DNA from: Streptomyces sp. NRRL S-244
GTDB lineage: Bacteria; Actinomycetota; Actinomycetes; Streptomycetales; Streptomycetaceae
DNA length: 64,000 nt
Direction of reading: 5' to 3'
Assembly: GCF_000717915.1 (NCBI RefSeq)
Contig: NZ_JOCX01000012.1
Location: 224,257 to 288,256, forward strand
Below are positions 7,874 to 15,729 of the stretch, piece by piece. Position 1 is the first letter of the stretch. Every line of letters starts with the position of its first letter. Under the pieces are notes generated by a model. The model saw only the letters and a list, made by a program, of their open reading frames with translations, did no database searches and was not told the DNA's origin. The translations under genes and the position numbers were made by a program.

Positions 7874-8212
7874 TCAGAGGTGGGCGTCCAGGAAGGCCCG
7901 GAGCTCGGCGCGGCTCATCGCCCCGGCGTGGCTCGCCACGGCCTCGCCGTCCTTGACGAGGACGACGGTGGGGGCGGCGGCCACGGCGAAACGCCTGGTC
8001 GGCTCCGGACAGCGGGTCATGTCGGTGCGTACGGCCGTCAGGCGCGTGCCGTACTCCTCGGCCGCTTCGGACACGAGCGCGTCCATCGCGCGGCAGGCCT
8101 CCAGGGCCTTGGGCCAGGTCCCGGTGAAGTAGGCGAGAACCGGCCCCTCGGTCATGCCGAGGATGAAGTCGAACTCCTGGTTCTCCAGCGGCTGGTGTAC
8201 CCGACGTGCCAT
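7874..8212 (-). CDS. Thioredoxin-fold protein lacking the CXXC active site
   Basis: 112-residue thioredoxin-like protein. The fold is recognisable: strand VLAYFTGTW, later the cis-Pro loop AAAPTVVLVKDGE and the C-terminal helix. Where thioredoxin has WCGPC, this protein has WPKAL, so both redox cysteines are absent; single cysteines remain at 40 and 68. It therefore cannot do normal disulfide exchange and may act as a chaperone or binding module. ATG 8212 has AGGAG 10 bases upstream. The same substituted motif is, to my recollection, conserved in a Streptomyces family, so it is probably not a sequencing fault. Confidence 0.82.
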   Translation of the reverse strand: MARRVHQPLENQEFDFILGMTEGPVLAYFTGTWPKALEACRAMDALVSEAAEEYGTRLTAVRTDMTRCPEPTRRFAVAAAPTVVLVKDGEAVASHAGAMSRAELRAFLDAHL

Positions 8213-8500
8213 GGGGTGGTGCTCCTGCTTCGTGTGCCGAGTGATGCGTGGGCGGGCCCCCATCATCGCCGCCGGGTCCGTCCGGCCCGAATTCCCGTGC
8301 GGAACGGGTGTTTCCGCCAAGGGTCCGGGGCGTTTGCCGGGGATTGCGGGAGGGCCTTTCGGCCGATGCTCCAGGGCGGTTTTCGCGGGGTAGGGCACAT
8401 GCGGGACTTCATGTATGTTGCGCACGGCATTTTCGCCACATGGGGGCTGATCGCCTTGCATCTGCGGGGTAGTTGATCGGCGTGTCGGGAGGGGTCGTCC

Positions 8501-9154
8501 ATGGAACGTCGCAGGAATCTTCGGAGAGCGGGCCTCGCGCTCGCGGCGGGTGCGCTGTTCCTCGCGGGCTGCGGGACGTCGGCGGCGGGGAAGGGCGGGA
8601 AGGACACGAAGGCGGATCCGGCGGCCTCCGCCTCCGCCTCCGCGGGCGCCTCCGTCGGCGCGGCGGCGGGCGCGTCGGCGAATGCCTCCGCCGCGCCGCT
8701 CAAGCCCGGCGAGGTACGGGTCGGCGGCGCGGTCGGCAAGCCCTACACCCTCACCCTCGCCGACCTGCGCAAGCTGCCGCAGAGCTCGGCGCCGGTGAAG
8801 TTCACCAGCGCCAAGGGCGATCAGGAGCACACGTACGCGGGCGTGCCGCTGTACGAGGTGCTGAAGACGGCGGAGCCGCGCTTCGACCAGAGCAAGAAGA
8901 ACGGCCAGCTGCGCGGGGTGGTCGCCGCGACCGGGGGCGGCGACTACCGCGCCGTCTTCGCCTGGGCCGAACTCGACCCCGGGTTCGCCAAGAGCCAGAT
9001 CCTGCTCGCGGTCTCCGAGGACGGCGTGCCGTTCGACGACGCGGCCGGACCGCGGCTGGTCGTACCGCAGGACACCAAGGGCGGCCGGTACGTGTCCGAG
9101 CTGAACCAGCTGTGGGTCGGGGCCGTCGACCCGGTGGTCGACGGGGCGAGGTGA
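8501..9154 (+). CDS. Lipoprotein with molybdopterin-dependent oxidoreductase (sulfite-oxidase-like) domain
   Basis: 217 residues. The signal peptide ends in lipobox LAGC with Cys24, so it is anchored outside the membrane. Residues 27-65 are an Ala/Ser spacer. The rest matches the oxidoreductase molybdopterin-binding fold: KPYTLTLADLRKLPQ, TYAGVPLYEVL, and GPRLVVPQDTKGGRYVSEL. The conserved molybdenum-ligand Cys expected in true sulfite oxidase/YedY enzymes is not visible, so it may bind the cofactor differently or not at all. It overlaps the DyP peroxidase gene by 4 bases (GTGA), implying the two work together. Confidence 0.8.
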   Translation: MERRRNLRRAGLALAAGALFLAGCGTSAAGKGGKDTKADPAASASASAGASVGAAAGASANASAAPLKPGEVRVGGAVGKPYTLTLADLRKLPQSSAPVKFTSAKGDQEHTYAGVPLYEVLKTAEPRFDQSKKNGQLRGVVAATGGGDYRAVFAWAELDPGFAKSQILLAVSEDGVPFDDAAGPRLVVPQDTKGGRYVSELNQLWVGAVDPVVDGAR

Positions 9155-10413
9155 CGGTGGAGGCCGAGGCGTCGGGCGAGAGCGGCGACGGCCGTTCGGG
9201 GGTCGCCCGCCGGGCCCTGCTCGGGGCCGGGGGGCTGGCCGCCCTGGCCGCGGGCGGCGCCGTACTGACGACCTCCGGGGCCGGCGCCCGGACCGGGGAG
9301 CGGCGGCCGGCCGCCGTCATCCCCTTCCACGGCCCGCACCAGGCCGGGATCCTGACCAGGCGCCAGCCGTACGCGCATCTCGCCGCCCTCGATCTCGGGC
9401 CCGACACGGACCGGGCCCGGGCGGCCGCCCTGATGCGCACCTGGAGCGAGGCGGTGGCCCGGATGAGCGGCGGCGAGCCGCCGGCCGGCGCCGAGAGCGA
9501 CACGGGCGTCGCCCTCGGCGCCGGGCCCGCCTCGCTCACCGCCACCTTCGGTTTCGGGGCGGGCCTCTTCGACCGGCTCGGGCTCGCCGCGGCCCGGCCG
9601 CAGGCCCTCGCCCCGCTGCCCGCCTTCAACGACGACCGGCTCGACCCGGCCCGCTCCGGCGGCGACCTGTTCGTGCAGATCGGCGCCGACGACCCGTTCG
9701 TCGCCGTGCACGCCCTGCGCACCCTCCAGCGGCTGGCCCGGGGCGCGGCGCGGACCCGCTGGGTGATGTCCGGCTTCACCCGCCCGCCCGGAGCCTCGGC
9801 TTCCGCAGCTGCCTCCGGTACCCACCGGAACCTGATGGGCCAGTTCGACGGCACCGCCAACCCGGCCCCTGCCGAGGACCCCGCCCAGCGGGCCCTGATC
9901 CTGGTCTCCGGCCCGGACGCGCCCGCCTGGCTGACCGGGGGCTCGTACGTGGTCGTACGCCGGATCCGGATGCTCCTCGACACCTGGGAGGGGCTGCCCG
10001 TCCACCACCGCGAGGAGGCCGTGGGGCGGCACGTGGCCGACGGGGCCCCGCTGACCGGCGGCACCGAGCGGACCCCGGTCGACCTGGACGCCGCCCGGCC
10101 GGACGGGATCCCCGTCATCGCGGCCAACGCCCACATCCGGCTGGCCGCGCCGCGCAGCAACGCCGGCGCGACGATGCTGAGGCGCGGATGGTCGTACTAC
10201 GACGGCCTGCGCCCCGACGGCACTGCGGACGCGGGGCTGCTGTTCGTCGCCTGGCAGGCGGATCCCCGTACGGGCTTCGTCCCCGTCCAGCGGCGGCTGG
10301 CCCGGGGCGACGCGCTCGCGCGGTACACCGAGCACGAGGCGTCCGCCCTGTTCGCCGTACCGGGCGGGGCCGCGCCGGGGGAATACGTCGGGCAGCGGCT
10401 CCTCGAAGGCTGA
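9151..10413 (+). CDS. Tat-exported DyP-type haem peroxidase
   Basis: 420-residue dye-decolourising peroxidase. A twin-arginine signal (Arg20-Arg21 followed by a Leu/Ala core) predicts export in folded form. The family GXXDG motif is GQFDG at 230-234, the probable haem ligand is His328 (AHIRLA) and a distal-side Arg lies at 344-345. It oxidises dyes, phenols or possibly haem (EfeB-like) with hydrogen peroxide. GTG 9151 overlaps the TGA of the lipoprotein gene. No EfeU/EfeO or copper-chaperone gene is adjacent, which distinguishes this locus from the usual efe and dtpA contexts. Confidence 0.9.
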   Translation: MTVEAEASGESGDGRSGVARRALLGAGGLAALAAGGAVLTTSGAGARTGERRPAAVIPFHGPHQAGILTRRQPYAHLAALDLGPDTDRARAAALMRTWSEAVARMSGGEPPAGAESDTGVALGAGPASLTATFGFGAGLFDRLGLAAARPQALAPLPAFNDDRLDPARSGGDLFVQIGADDPFVAVHALRTLQRLARGAARTRWVMSGFTRPPGASASAAASGTHRNLMGQFDGTANPAPAEDPAQRALILVSGPDAPAWLTGGSYVVVRRIRMLLDTWEGLPVHHREEAVGRHVADGAPLTGGTERTPVDLDAARPDGIPVIAANAHIRLAAPRSNAGATMLRRGWSYYDGLRPDGTADAGLLFVAWQADPRTGFVPVQRRLARGDALARYTEHEASALFAVPGGAAPGEYVGQRLLEG

Positions 10414-10463
10414 GGACCGGCGCTCCGGGGCCCGTTGTCAGTGGTGGCTGTGAAGCTGGGCCC

Positions 10464-10733
10464 ATGGACGACAGGATGCTCGGGCGCCGGGTCTACGGCG
10501 CCGACCACGACGACCCCGACCCCGGCCCGCGCCCCGGCCACGTCTACGGCGAACTCGTGGGCGGCCCGCTGGACGGGCTCCTCCTGGACATCACGGACTG
10601 GAGCCCGCGCCACCTCGCCGAAGAGGCCCGGCTCCCCACCGAGATAGGGCGCTACGGAGCCGGCGGCCGCGCCCACTACCGCCGCCGCGCGGCCGATCCG
10701 GACCGCTGGGACTGGTCGGGCGACAGCCGCTGA
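10464..10733 (+). CDS. Small hypothetical protein
   Basis: 89 residues, no signal peptide or membrane segment. Asp/Pro-rich start (HDDPDPGPRPG) then a compact part with GGPLDGLLLDITDWSP, a pattern seen in short Streptomyces proteins of unknown role. Strong codon bias supports it being real. It follows the DyP gene by 50 bases and could be co-transcribed. Confidence 0.6.
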   Translation: MDDRMLGRRVYGADHDDPDPGPRPGHVYGELVGGPLDGLLLDITDWSPRHLAEEARLPTEIGRYGAGGRAHYRRRAADPDRWDWSGDSR

Positions 10734-10765
10734 TCCGGCCTGATCCAAAAGACACGGCCCAGGCG

Positions 10766-11149
10766 TCAGCCGGCGGCGGCGCCCGCGCCCCGGCTCACGT
10801 TCCGGGCCCACAGGACCAGCGGGATCTGCAGCGGCAGCCGGGCGAGCGTCGCGGCCCGGACGGCGGGGGAGCGGCGGCCCGCGTCGACGGCCATCTTCAC
10901 GTTCGCGGGGAACACCCCGACGAAGAACGCCGCCGCGGCCAGCGCCGCCACCCGGCGGGTCCGCGGATGGGCGACACCGGCGGCCAGCGCCAGCTCGGCT
11001 GCGCCGCTCGCGTACGTCCACTGCCGGGGGGTGCCGGGCAGGGCGCCGGGGACGATCGCGTCGAACTGCTTCGGCGCGAGCGCGTGCGCGACGCCCGCGG
11101 TCGCCAGCAGGCCGGCGAGCAGCAGAGGAGAAGAAGGAGTGCGCGGCAT
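10766..11149 (-). CDS. DoxX family membrane protein
   Basis: 127 residues with about four hydrophobic segments. The family hallmarks are the N-terminal helix followed by the region QWTYASGAAELALA and, further on, FPANVKMAVDAGR. DoxX-like proteins are membrane subunits or partners in quinone/thiol redox processes; the function of this small subgroup is not known. It is divergent from the DGPF/ECF42 pair, and the gap holds the ECF42-type promoter pointing the other way. Confidence 0.85.
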   Translation of the reverse strand: MPRTPSSPLLLAGLLATAGVAHALAPKQFDAIVPGALPGTPRQWTYASGAAELALAAGVAHPRTRRVAALAAAAFFVGVFPANVKMAVDAGRRSPAVRAATLARLPLQIPLVLWARNVSRGAGAAAG

Positions 11150-11245
11150 CGGAAGGTCCTCTCGGAAGGGCCGGAGCCCGCGATCCTACTCGCGGGTAGC
11201 GCTTTTCGGCCTGGAAGATTCTTTTCGAAGAAATCTCCGGGGAGC

Positions 11246-11272
11246 TGTCGATCCGGGCGCCTCCCGTTCGAC
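11246..11272 (+). promoter_or_regulatory. Candidate ECF42-dependent promoter
   Basis: TGTCGA (11246-11251) and CGAC (11269-11272) are separated by 17 bases. This matches the ECF42 promoter consensus as I recall it from the Streptomyces venezuelae work (-35 TGTCGA, -10 CGA[T/C]C-like). It lies 52 bases upstream of the DGPF gene, the known genomic partner of ECF42, and would give positive autoregulation of the pair. Confidence 0.65.
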
Positions 11273-11323
11273 GAAGCAGTGAGAGGCGGGGAAAGCCCCC
11301 GCCCGTCCGGCCGAGGAGTCACC

Positions 11324-11683
11324 ATGCCGCGCTTCCTTTCCCTGATCCGCATCGACGAGCAGGCCCTTCCCGCCAACACCGAGTTCCCTCCGGAGTTCGG
11401 CGAGCGCATGGGCGCGCTGATGGAAGAGATCACCAAGGCCGGGGTCATGCTCGACACCGCCGGGCTGCTCCCCACCGCCGAGGGGACCCGGGTGACCTGG
11501 TCCGGCGGCAAGCTGAGCTACACCGACGGGCCCTTCACCGAGACCAAGGAGGTCGTCGGCGGCTACGCCATCCTCCAGGCCAAGGACAAGGCCGAGGCGC
11601 TGGAGTGGACCAAGCGGTTCCTGGAGATCCACCCCGAGGAGTGGACGGTCGGCGCCGAGCTGCGCCAGATCGACGGGAGCTGA
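11324..11683 (+). CDS. DGPF/YciI-type protein (ECF42 partner)
   Basis: 119-residue YCII-related protein with the name-giving motif TDGPFTETKE (about residues 67-76). These ferredoxin-like-fold proteins are the conserved neighbours and direct targets of ECF42 sigma factors; their biochemical role is not settled. ATG 11324 follows GAGGAG. The sigma gene starts 90 bases downstream, and an ECF42-like promoter precedes this gene. Confidence 0.92.
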   Translation: MPRFLSLIRIDEQALPANTEFPPEFGERMGALMEEITKAGVMLDTAGLLPTAEGTRVTWSGGKLSYTDGPFTETKEVVGGYAILQAKDKAEALEWTKRFLEIHPEEWTVGAELRQIDGS

Positions 11684-11773
11684 CCGCGCCACGACCGCGC
11701 CACGACGCGCCACGGCGGCGGGGGCCCCGCGCCGCGCCGCGTTTGCCCTGCCTCGTCACGGCTGCTCTGATGG

Positions 11774-13009
11774 GTGGCCGTGACGGCAGTGAGTGCGACC
11801 CAGGCGGTCGAGACGGTGTTCCGGATCGAGTCGGCGCGGATCATCGCCGCTGTCGCGCGCATCGTGCGCGACGTCGGCATCGCCGAGGAGATCGCCCAGG
11901 ACGCGCTGGTCGCCGCCCTGGAACAGTGGCCGGAGTCGGGTGTCCCGGACAAGCCGGGCGCCTGGCTCATGGCCACCGCCAAACACCGCGCGATCGACCT
12001 CGTGCGCCGCAAGGAGACCTACGCCCGCAAGCTCGCCGAGGTCGGCCGGACCCTGGAGGACGTACCGCCGCCCGCCGAACCGGCGGCCCCGGACGACATC
12101 GACGACGACCTGCTGCGGCTGATCTTCACCGCCTGCCATCCCGTCCTGGCCACCGAGGCCCGGATCGCGCTCACCCTGCGGCTGATGGGCGGGCTGACCA
12201 CCCAGGAGATCGCCCGCGCCTTCCTCACCTCGGAGCCCACCGTCGCCCAGCGCATCGTCCGGGCGAAGCGGGCCCTGGCCAAGGCGGGGGTGCCCTTCGA
12301 AGTCCCGTACGGAGCCGACCGCGAGGAGCGGCTCGCCTCGGTCCTGGAGGTCATCTACCTGATCTTCAACGAGGGCTACTCGGCGACCGCCGGCGACGAC
12401 CTCGTCCGCCCCGCCCTGTGCGAGGACGCCCTGCGGCTGGCCCGGGTACTGGCCGGCCTGATGCCCAAGGAGCCCGAGGTGCACGGGCTGGCGGCGCTGC
12501 TCGAGTTCCAGGCCTCCCGGATCTCCGCCCGTACCGGCCCCGACGGCGAGCCGGTGCTGCTCGCCGACCAGAACCGGTCCAAGTGGAACCGGTTGCTGAT
12601 CCGCCGGGGCGCCCTGGCCATGCGGCACGCGGGGAGCGGTCCGTACTCCGTGCAGGCCGCGATCGCCGGCTGCCACGCGGAGGCCGTGCGCTACGAGGAC
12701 ACGGACTGGGCGACGATCGCCACCCTCTACGGCCGGCTCGTCGAGCTGGTCCCCTCACCGGTCGTGGAACTCAACCGGGCGGTCGCCGTCTCGATGGCCG
12801 AGGGCCCGGAAGCCGCGCTCCCGCTGGTCGACGCCCTGGCCGGGGAGCCGGCCCTGCGCGCCTACCACCTGCTGCCGAGCGTACGGGGCGACCTGCTGGA
12901 GCGGCTGGGCCGCAGGGAAGAGGCCCGGGCCGAGTTCGAACGCGCCGCCTCGCTCACGCACAACGCACGGGAACGGGACCTGCTGCTGGGGCGTGCCGCC
13001 CGCGCGTGA
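11774..13009 (+). CDS. ECF42 group RNA polymerase sigma factor with C-terminal TPR-like extension
   Basis: 411-residue sigma factor. Region 2 lies in the first 85 residues (AEEIAQDALVAALEQWP, AWLMATAKHRAIDLVRR), region 4 at about 115-180 (LTLRLMGGLTTQEIARAFL, EPTVAQRIVRAKR). The long helical C-terminal part (200-411; VLEVIYLIFNEGYSA then TPR-like pairs near the end) is the ECF42 signature and replaces an anti-sigma factor as control element. No membrane anti-sigma gene is adjacent, as expected. GTG 11774 is used; GTG 11780 is an alternative. Regulon is thought to be narrow, centred on DGPF genes. Confidence 0.93.
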   Translation: MAVTAVSATQAVETVFRIESARIIAAVARIVRDVGIAEEIAQDALVAALEQWPESGVPDKPGAWLMATAKHRAIDLVRRKETYARKLAEVGRTLEDVPPPAEPAAPDDIDDDLLRLIFTACHPVLATEARIALTLRLMGGLTTQEIARAFLTSEPTVAQRIVRAKRALAKAGVPFEVPYGADREERLASVLEVIYLIFNEGYSATAGDDLVRPALCEDALRLARVLAGLMPKEPEVHGLAALLEFQASRISARTGPDGEPVLLADQNRSKWNRLLIRRGALAMRHAGSGPYSVQAAIAGCHAEAVRYEDTDWATIATLYGRLVELVPSPVVELNRAVAVSMAEGPEAALPLVDALAGEPALRAYHLLPSVRGDLLERLGRREEARAEFERAASLTHNARERDLLLGRAARA

Positions 13010-13028
13010 ACACGGGCGGCCGGCGTCG

Positions 13029-14603
13029 TCAGGAACGGCGGGTGTACGGGGCGTACGGGGCCGTGCCGTTCGGGAGCGCAGCCGCGCCGAGCGGGGCAGC
13101 CGCGCCGATCGGCGAGCCGAGCGGCGAGCCGACGGGGCGGCGCGGCGCGGTCAGCGCGATCGGGCGGCGGAACGAGCCGTGCCGGGCGATCTCCCGGACC
13201 GTCGCGCGCAGCGCCTCCTGGAAGTCGTCCATGGTGTGGCGCGCGTCGGCGGTGTCCACGTAGATCGAGTTCATGTGCAGACCGTCGGCGTCCCGCTGAA
13301 ACCAGGAGCAGGCACCGTTGGCCCGCGCCGACCACACGTGCGAGGTCGGCCGCCAGTCCTCGTGCCGCTCGGCGCCGGGACACTTGCGGACGTCGATGTA
13401 CGAGAAGAAGTTCACCGGGTACGGCCACGAGCGGGCGGCGAACTCGGCGGGCGCCAGCAGCTGCCAGGCCCGTACGAACGGCACGTCGATGTGCTCCATC
13501 ATCTCGCCGAAACCGGCCCTGACCGCCGCCATGACCTGGGCGAAGTCCCGGCCCGGCGAGGCGTCGAACTCGATGGGCATGGTGTTGACGAACCAGCCCA
13601 CCGAGTTGGCCCAGCCGGCCCGGCCGCGCTCGCTGACCGGCATGAAGCCCCGGTACACGCCCGGCCCGCCGGCCTCGCGCAGACAGACCGCGACGGCCGC
13701 CAGGACCCCCATGAACGGCTTGCCGTCCACCGCACGGCAGGCCTTCTCGAACACCTCGGCCTCGCCCGCGTCCAGCAGCGGCGAGGCCTCGTTGACGATC
13801 GGGTACATCCGGTCCGGCTCCACCCCGAGCTCGAGCGGGAACCGGGGGAAGAACTCGCCGCCGCCGCGCTCCATGAACGATTTCCAGTAGCCGAGGCGTT
13901 CGTCATCGGCGGCGATGGAGAGGTAGCGGCGCCGCTGCTCCTCGGCGAAGTCCAGGTAGCTCGGCGCGGGTGGCAGACCGATCTCCTCGCCGCGGCACAG
14001 CGCCTCGTACGCGTTCTGCACCTCGTGGACGACGATCGGCATCGACAGGCCGTCGCAGACGATGTGGTCGAAGGCCAGGTAGACGGTGGCGGAGTCCTCG
14101 CGCAGGACGGCGCCCATGGTGAACAGCGGCCAGGACAGCGTGTCGATGCTGCGCGTGAACCGTTCGGCGAGGAAGCCGCGCAGGGCCTCGGAGGAGTCGA
14201 AGGCGGCCACGGGCACGGCATCGAGGACGAGTTCGGCGGCGGCGATCGGCTCGCACGCCAACTCGCCCGCCAGGCGGCGGAATTCGCACCGCAGCACCTC
14301 GTGCCGGCGTACGAAGGCCAGCAGGGCCCGGGTCAGGGCGTCCTCTACCAGCGCGCCCTTGACCTCGAAGGTGACCGCGATCCAGGACGCGACGGGATCG
14401 TCGGCGCCGCGGCTCTCCTCGGCGACGGTGAAGTGCTTGTCCTGGTTGAACGAAGCCCTCCTGCCCGCCGTGTCACTCAGCGCATCGCCCGGCGCACCGC
14501 CCGTGCCGCCGGTGTCCGCCGGCGCCCCGGCCGTGGACCGCAACCGCCACTCGACGACCCGTCCGGGCGCCATCTGGTGCATCTCCAGAGGAAACTGCCG
14601 CAT
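13029..14603 (-). CDS. Stand-alone condensation-domain (NRPS C-domain/acyltransferase-like) protein
   Basis: 524-residue protein of the chloramphenicol-acetyltransferase-like superfamily. Motifs follow the condensation-domain order: RRHEVLRCEF (about 99-108), active-site DHIVCDG at 179-185 in place of the consensus HHxxxDG (first His is Asp, second His kept), and the solvent-channel YLDFAEEQ. The region around GWFVNTMP is the conserved NT.P latch. No adenylation or carrier domain is fused or near. It may join or transfer an acyl group as a free enzyme, as PapA-type proteins do. The last 30 residues are a Pro/Gly/Ala repeat tail. Confidence 0.8.
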   Translation of the reverse strand: MRQFPLEMHQMAPGRVVEWRLRSTAGAPADTGGTGGAPGDALSDTAGRRASFNQDKHFTVAEESRGADDPVASWIAVTFEVKGALVEDALTRALLAFVRRHEVLRCEFRRLAGELACEPIAAAELVLDAVPVAAFDSSEALRGFLAERFTRSIDTLSWPLFTMGAVLREDSATVYLAFDHIVCDGLSMPIVVHEVQNAYEALCRGEEIGLPPAPSYLDFAEEQRRRYLSIAADDERLGYWKSFMERGGGEFFPRFPLELGVEPDRMYPIVNEASPLLDAGEAEVFEKACRAVDGKPFMGVLAAVAVCLREAGGPGVYRGFMPVSERGRAGWANSVGWFVNTMPIEFDASPGRDFAQVMAAVRAGFGEMMEHIDVPFVRAWQLLAPAEFAARSWPYPVNFFSYIDVRKCPGAERHEDWRPTSHVWSARANGACSWFQRDADGLHMNSIYVDTADARHTMDDFQEALRATVREIARHGSFRRPIALTAPRRPVGSPLGSPIGAAAPLGAAALPNGTAPYAPYTRRS

Positions 14604-14715
14604 TCCGTCATCCCTTCGCCCCCAGAGTCAACCCCGTGCCCCTAACGACACCCGCCCCACGGAAGTGACGCCCACCCGTTCGCTCACCGCTCGCGGCATC
14701 ACGCGGATCGCAACA

Positions 14716-14738
14716 CGCCCCCCCGGCCGGGGGGGGCG
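14716..14738. terminator. GC hairpin terminator after ABC operon
   Basis: CGCCCCCCC (14716-14724) pairs with GGGGGGGCG (14730-14738) around a short GGCCG loop. It lies 14 bases past the stop codon of the minus-strand ABC ATPase gene. Confidence 0.7.
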
Positions 14739-14751
14739 CCGGAGCGGAGGC

Positions 14752-15729
14752 TCAGGCAGGCCCGTCGGACGGGTCCTCCGCCGTGTCGGGGCGGACCTCG
14801 ATGTGGTCCGCTGCCAGGTCGACCGCCACGCGGTGTTCCATGCCCAGCGCCTCCAGGAACTTGTGCGGGAGCTGCACGCGGCCGGTCCGGTCCAGCATCA
14901 CGTACTCGCGCTCGCTCACCGACTCCGCGCCGTGCTCGTCCGTGACCGTGCGGCGCAGCACCTCGCTGCTGGTGCGGCCGTCGCGGATCGCCACCGTACG
15001 GCGGACCTCGCCCGCGACGAGCGGGTCGTGCGTCACGATGACCACGGTGGCGCCGAGCTCCCGGTTGACGGTGCGGAACGCCTCGAAGATCGCCGCTCCC
15101 GTCTCGGAGTCGAGCTCGCCGGTGGGCTCGTCCGCCAGCAGGACCGCCGGGTCGTTGGCCATGGCGACGGCGATGGCCACCCGCTGCTGCTGGCCGCCGG
15201 AGAGCTCGGCGGGACGCCGGTGCGCGAGATCGGCGATCTCCAACGCCTCCAGGAGACGGGCGACCCGCTCTGCCTGCGGGCCCGCCGCGCCGCGCCCGCG
15301 CCGACCCCGCAACTGCATGGGCAGGGCGATGTTCTGAGCTGCCGTCAGGAACGGCAGGAGGTTGCGGGCGGTCTGCTGCCAGACGAAACCCACCGCCTCG
15401 CGCCGGTAGCGCAGCCGGTCCTTCGCCGACATCCCCAGCAGGTCGAATCCCTCGACGGTGGCCGAACCGGCCGTGGGGACGTCCAGCCCGGCCAGGATGT
15501 TCAGCAGGGTGGACTTGCCGCTGCCGGACGCGCCGACCAGAGCGACCAGGTCGCCCCGCTCCACGGTCAGTTCCAGGCCTTGCAGGGCCTGCACCTCGAC
15601 CCCGTCGGCGCTGAAGATGCGGACCAGGCGGTCGCAGGCGATGGCGGTGTCGGCCCGCCCGGTGCGCGGTCCGGCGGCGGCCACGGCCTGCCGGCGCAGC
15701 TCCTCGTAGGTCGGCTGGTCGCTGTTCAA
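14752..15729 (-). CDS. ABC transporter ATPase with AbrB/SpoVT-like C-terminal tail
   Basis: 325-residue MacB/LolD-type ATPase. Walker A GASGSGKST (67-75), signature LSGGQQQ (176-182), Walker B LLADEPTG (197-204) and switch His in VTHDP (232-236). After the normal end near residue 255 an extra segment (275-315) reads LDRTGRVQLPHKFLEALGM...VAVDLAADHIEVRP in outline, matching the swapped-hairpin AbrB DNA-binding fold (DxxGRVxLP...LG). The start is TTG 15729, overlapping the permease TGA (TTGA), with GGGAG 8 bases upstream. It should power the adjacent FtsX-type permeases; the tail may be structural or regulatory. Confidence 0.9.
   Translation of the reverse strand: MNSDQPTYEELRRQAVAAAGPRTGRADTAIACDRLVRIFSADGVEVQALQGLELTVERGDLVALVGASGSGKSTLLNILAGLDVPTAGSATVEGFDLLGMSAKDRLRYRREAVGFVWQQTARNLLPFLTAAQNIALPMQLRGRRGRGAAGPQAERVARLLEALEIADLAHRRPAELSGGQQQRVAIAVAMANDPAVLLADEPTGELDSETGAAIFEAFRTVNRELGATVVIVTHDPLVAGEVRRTVAIRDGRTSSEVLRRTVTDEHGAESVSEREYVMLDRTGRVQLPHKFLEALGMEHRVAVDLAADHIEVRPDTAEDPSDGPA

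Noticed and set aside
8473..9150. N-terminal extension of the DyP peroxidase
   Set aside because: It would overlap the lipoprotein gene in another frame, with Arg/Gly-rich low-complexity translation; the Tat signal follows GTG 9151.
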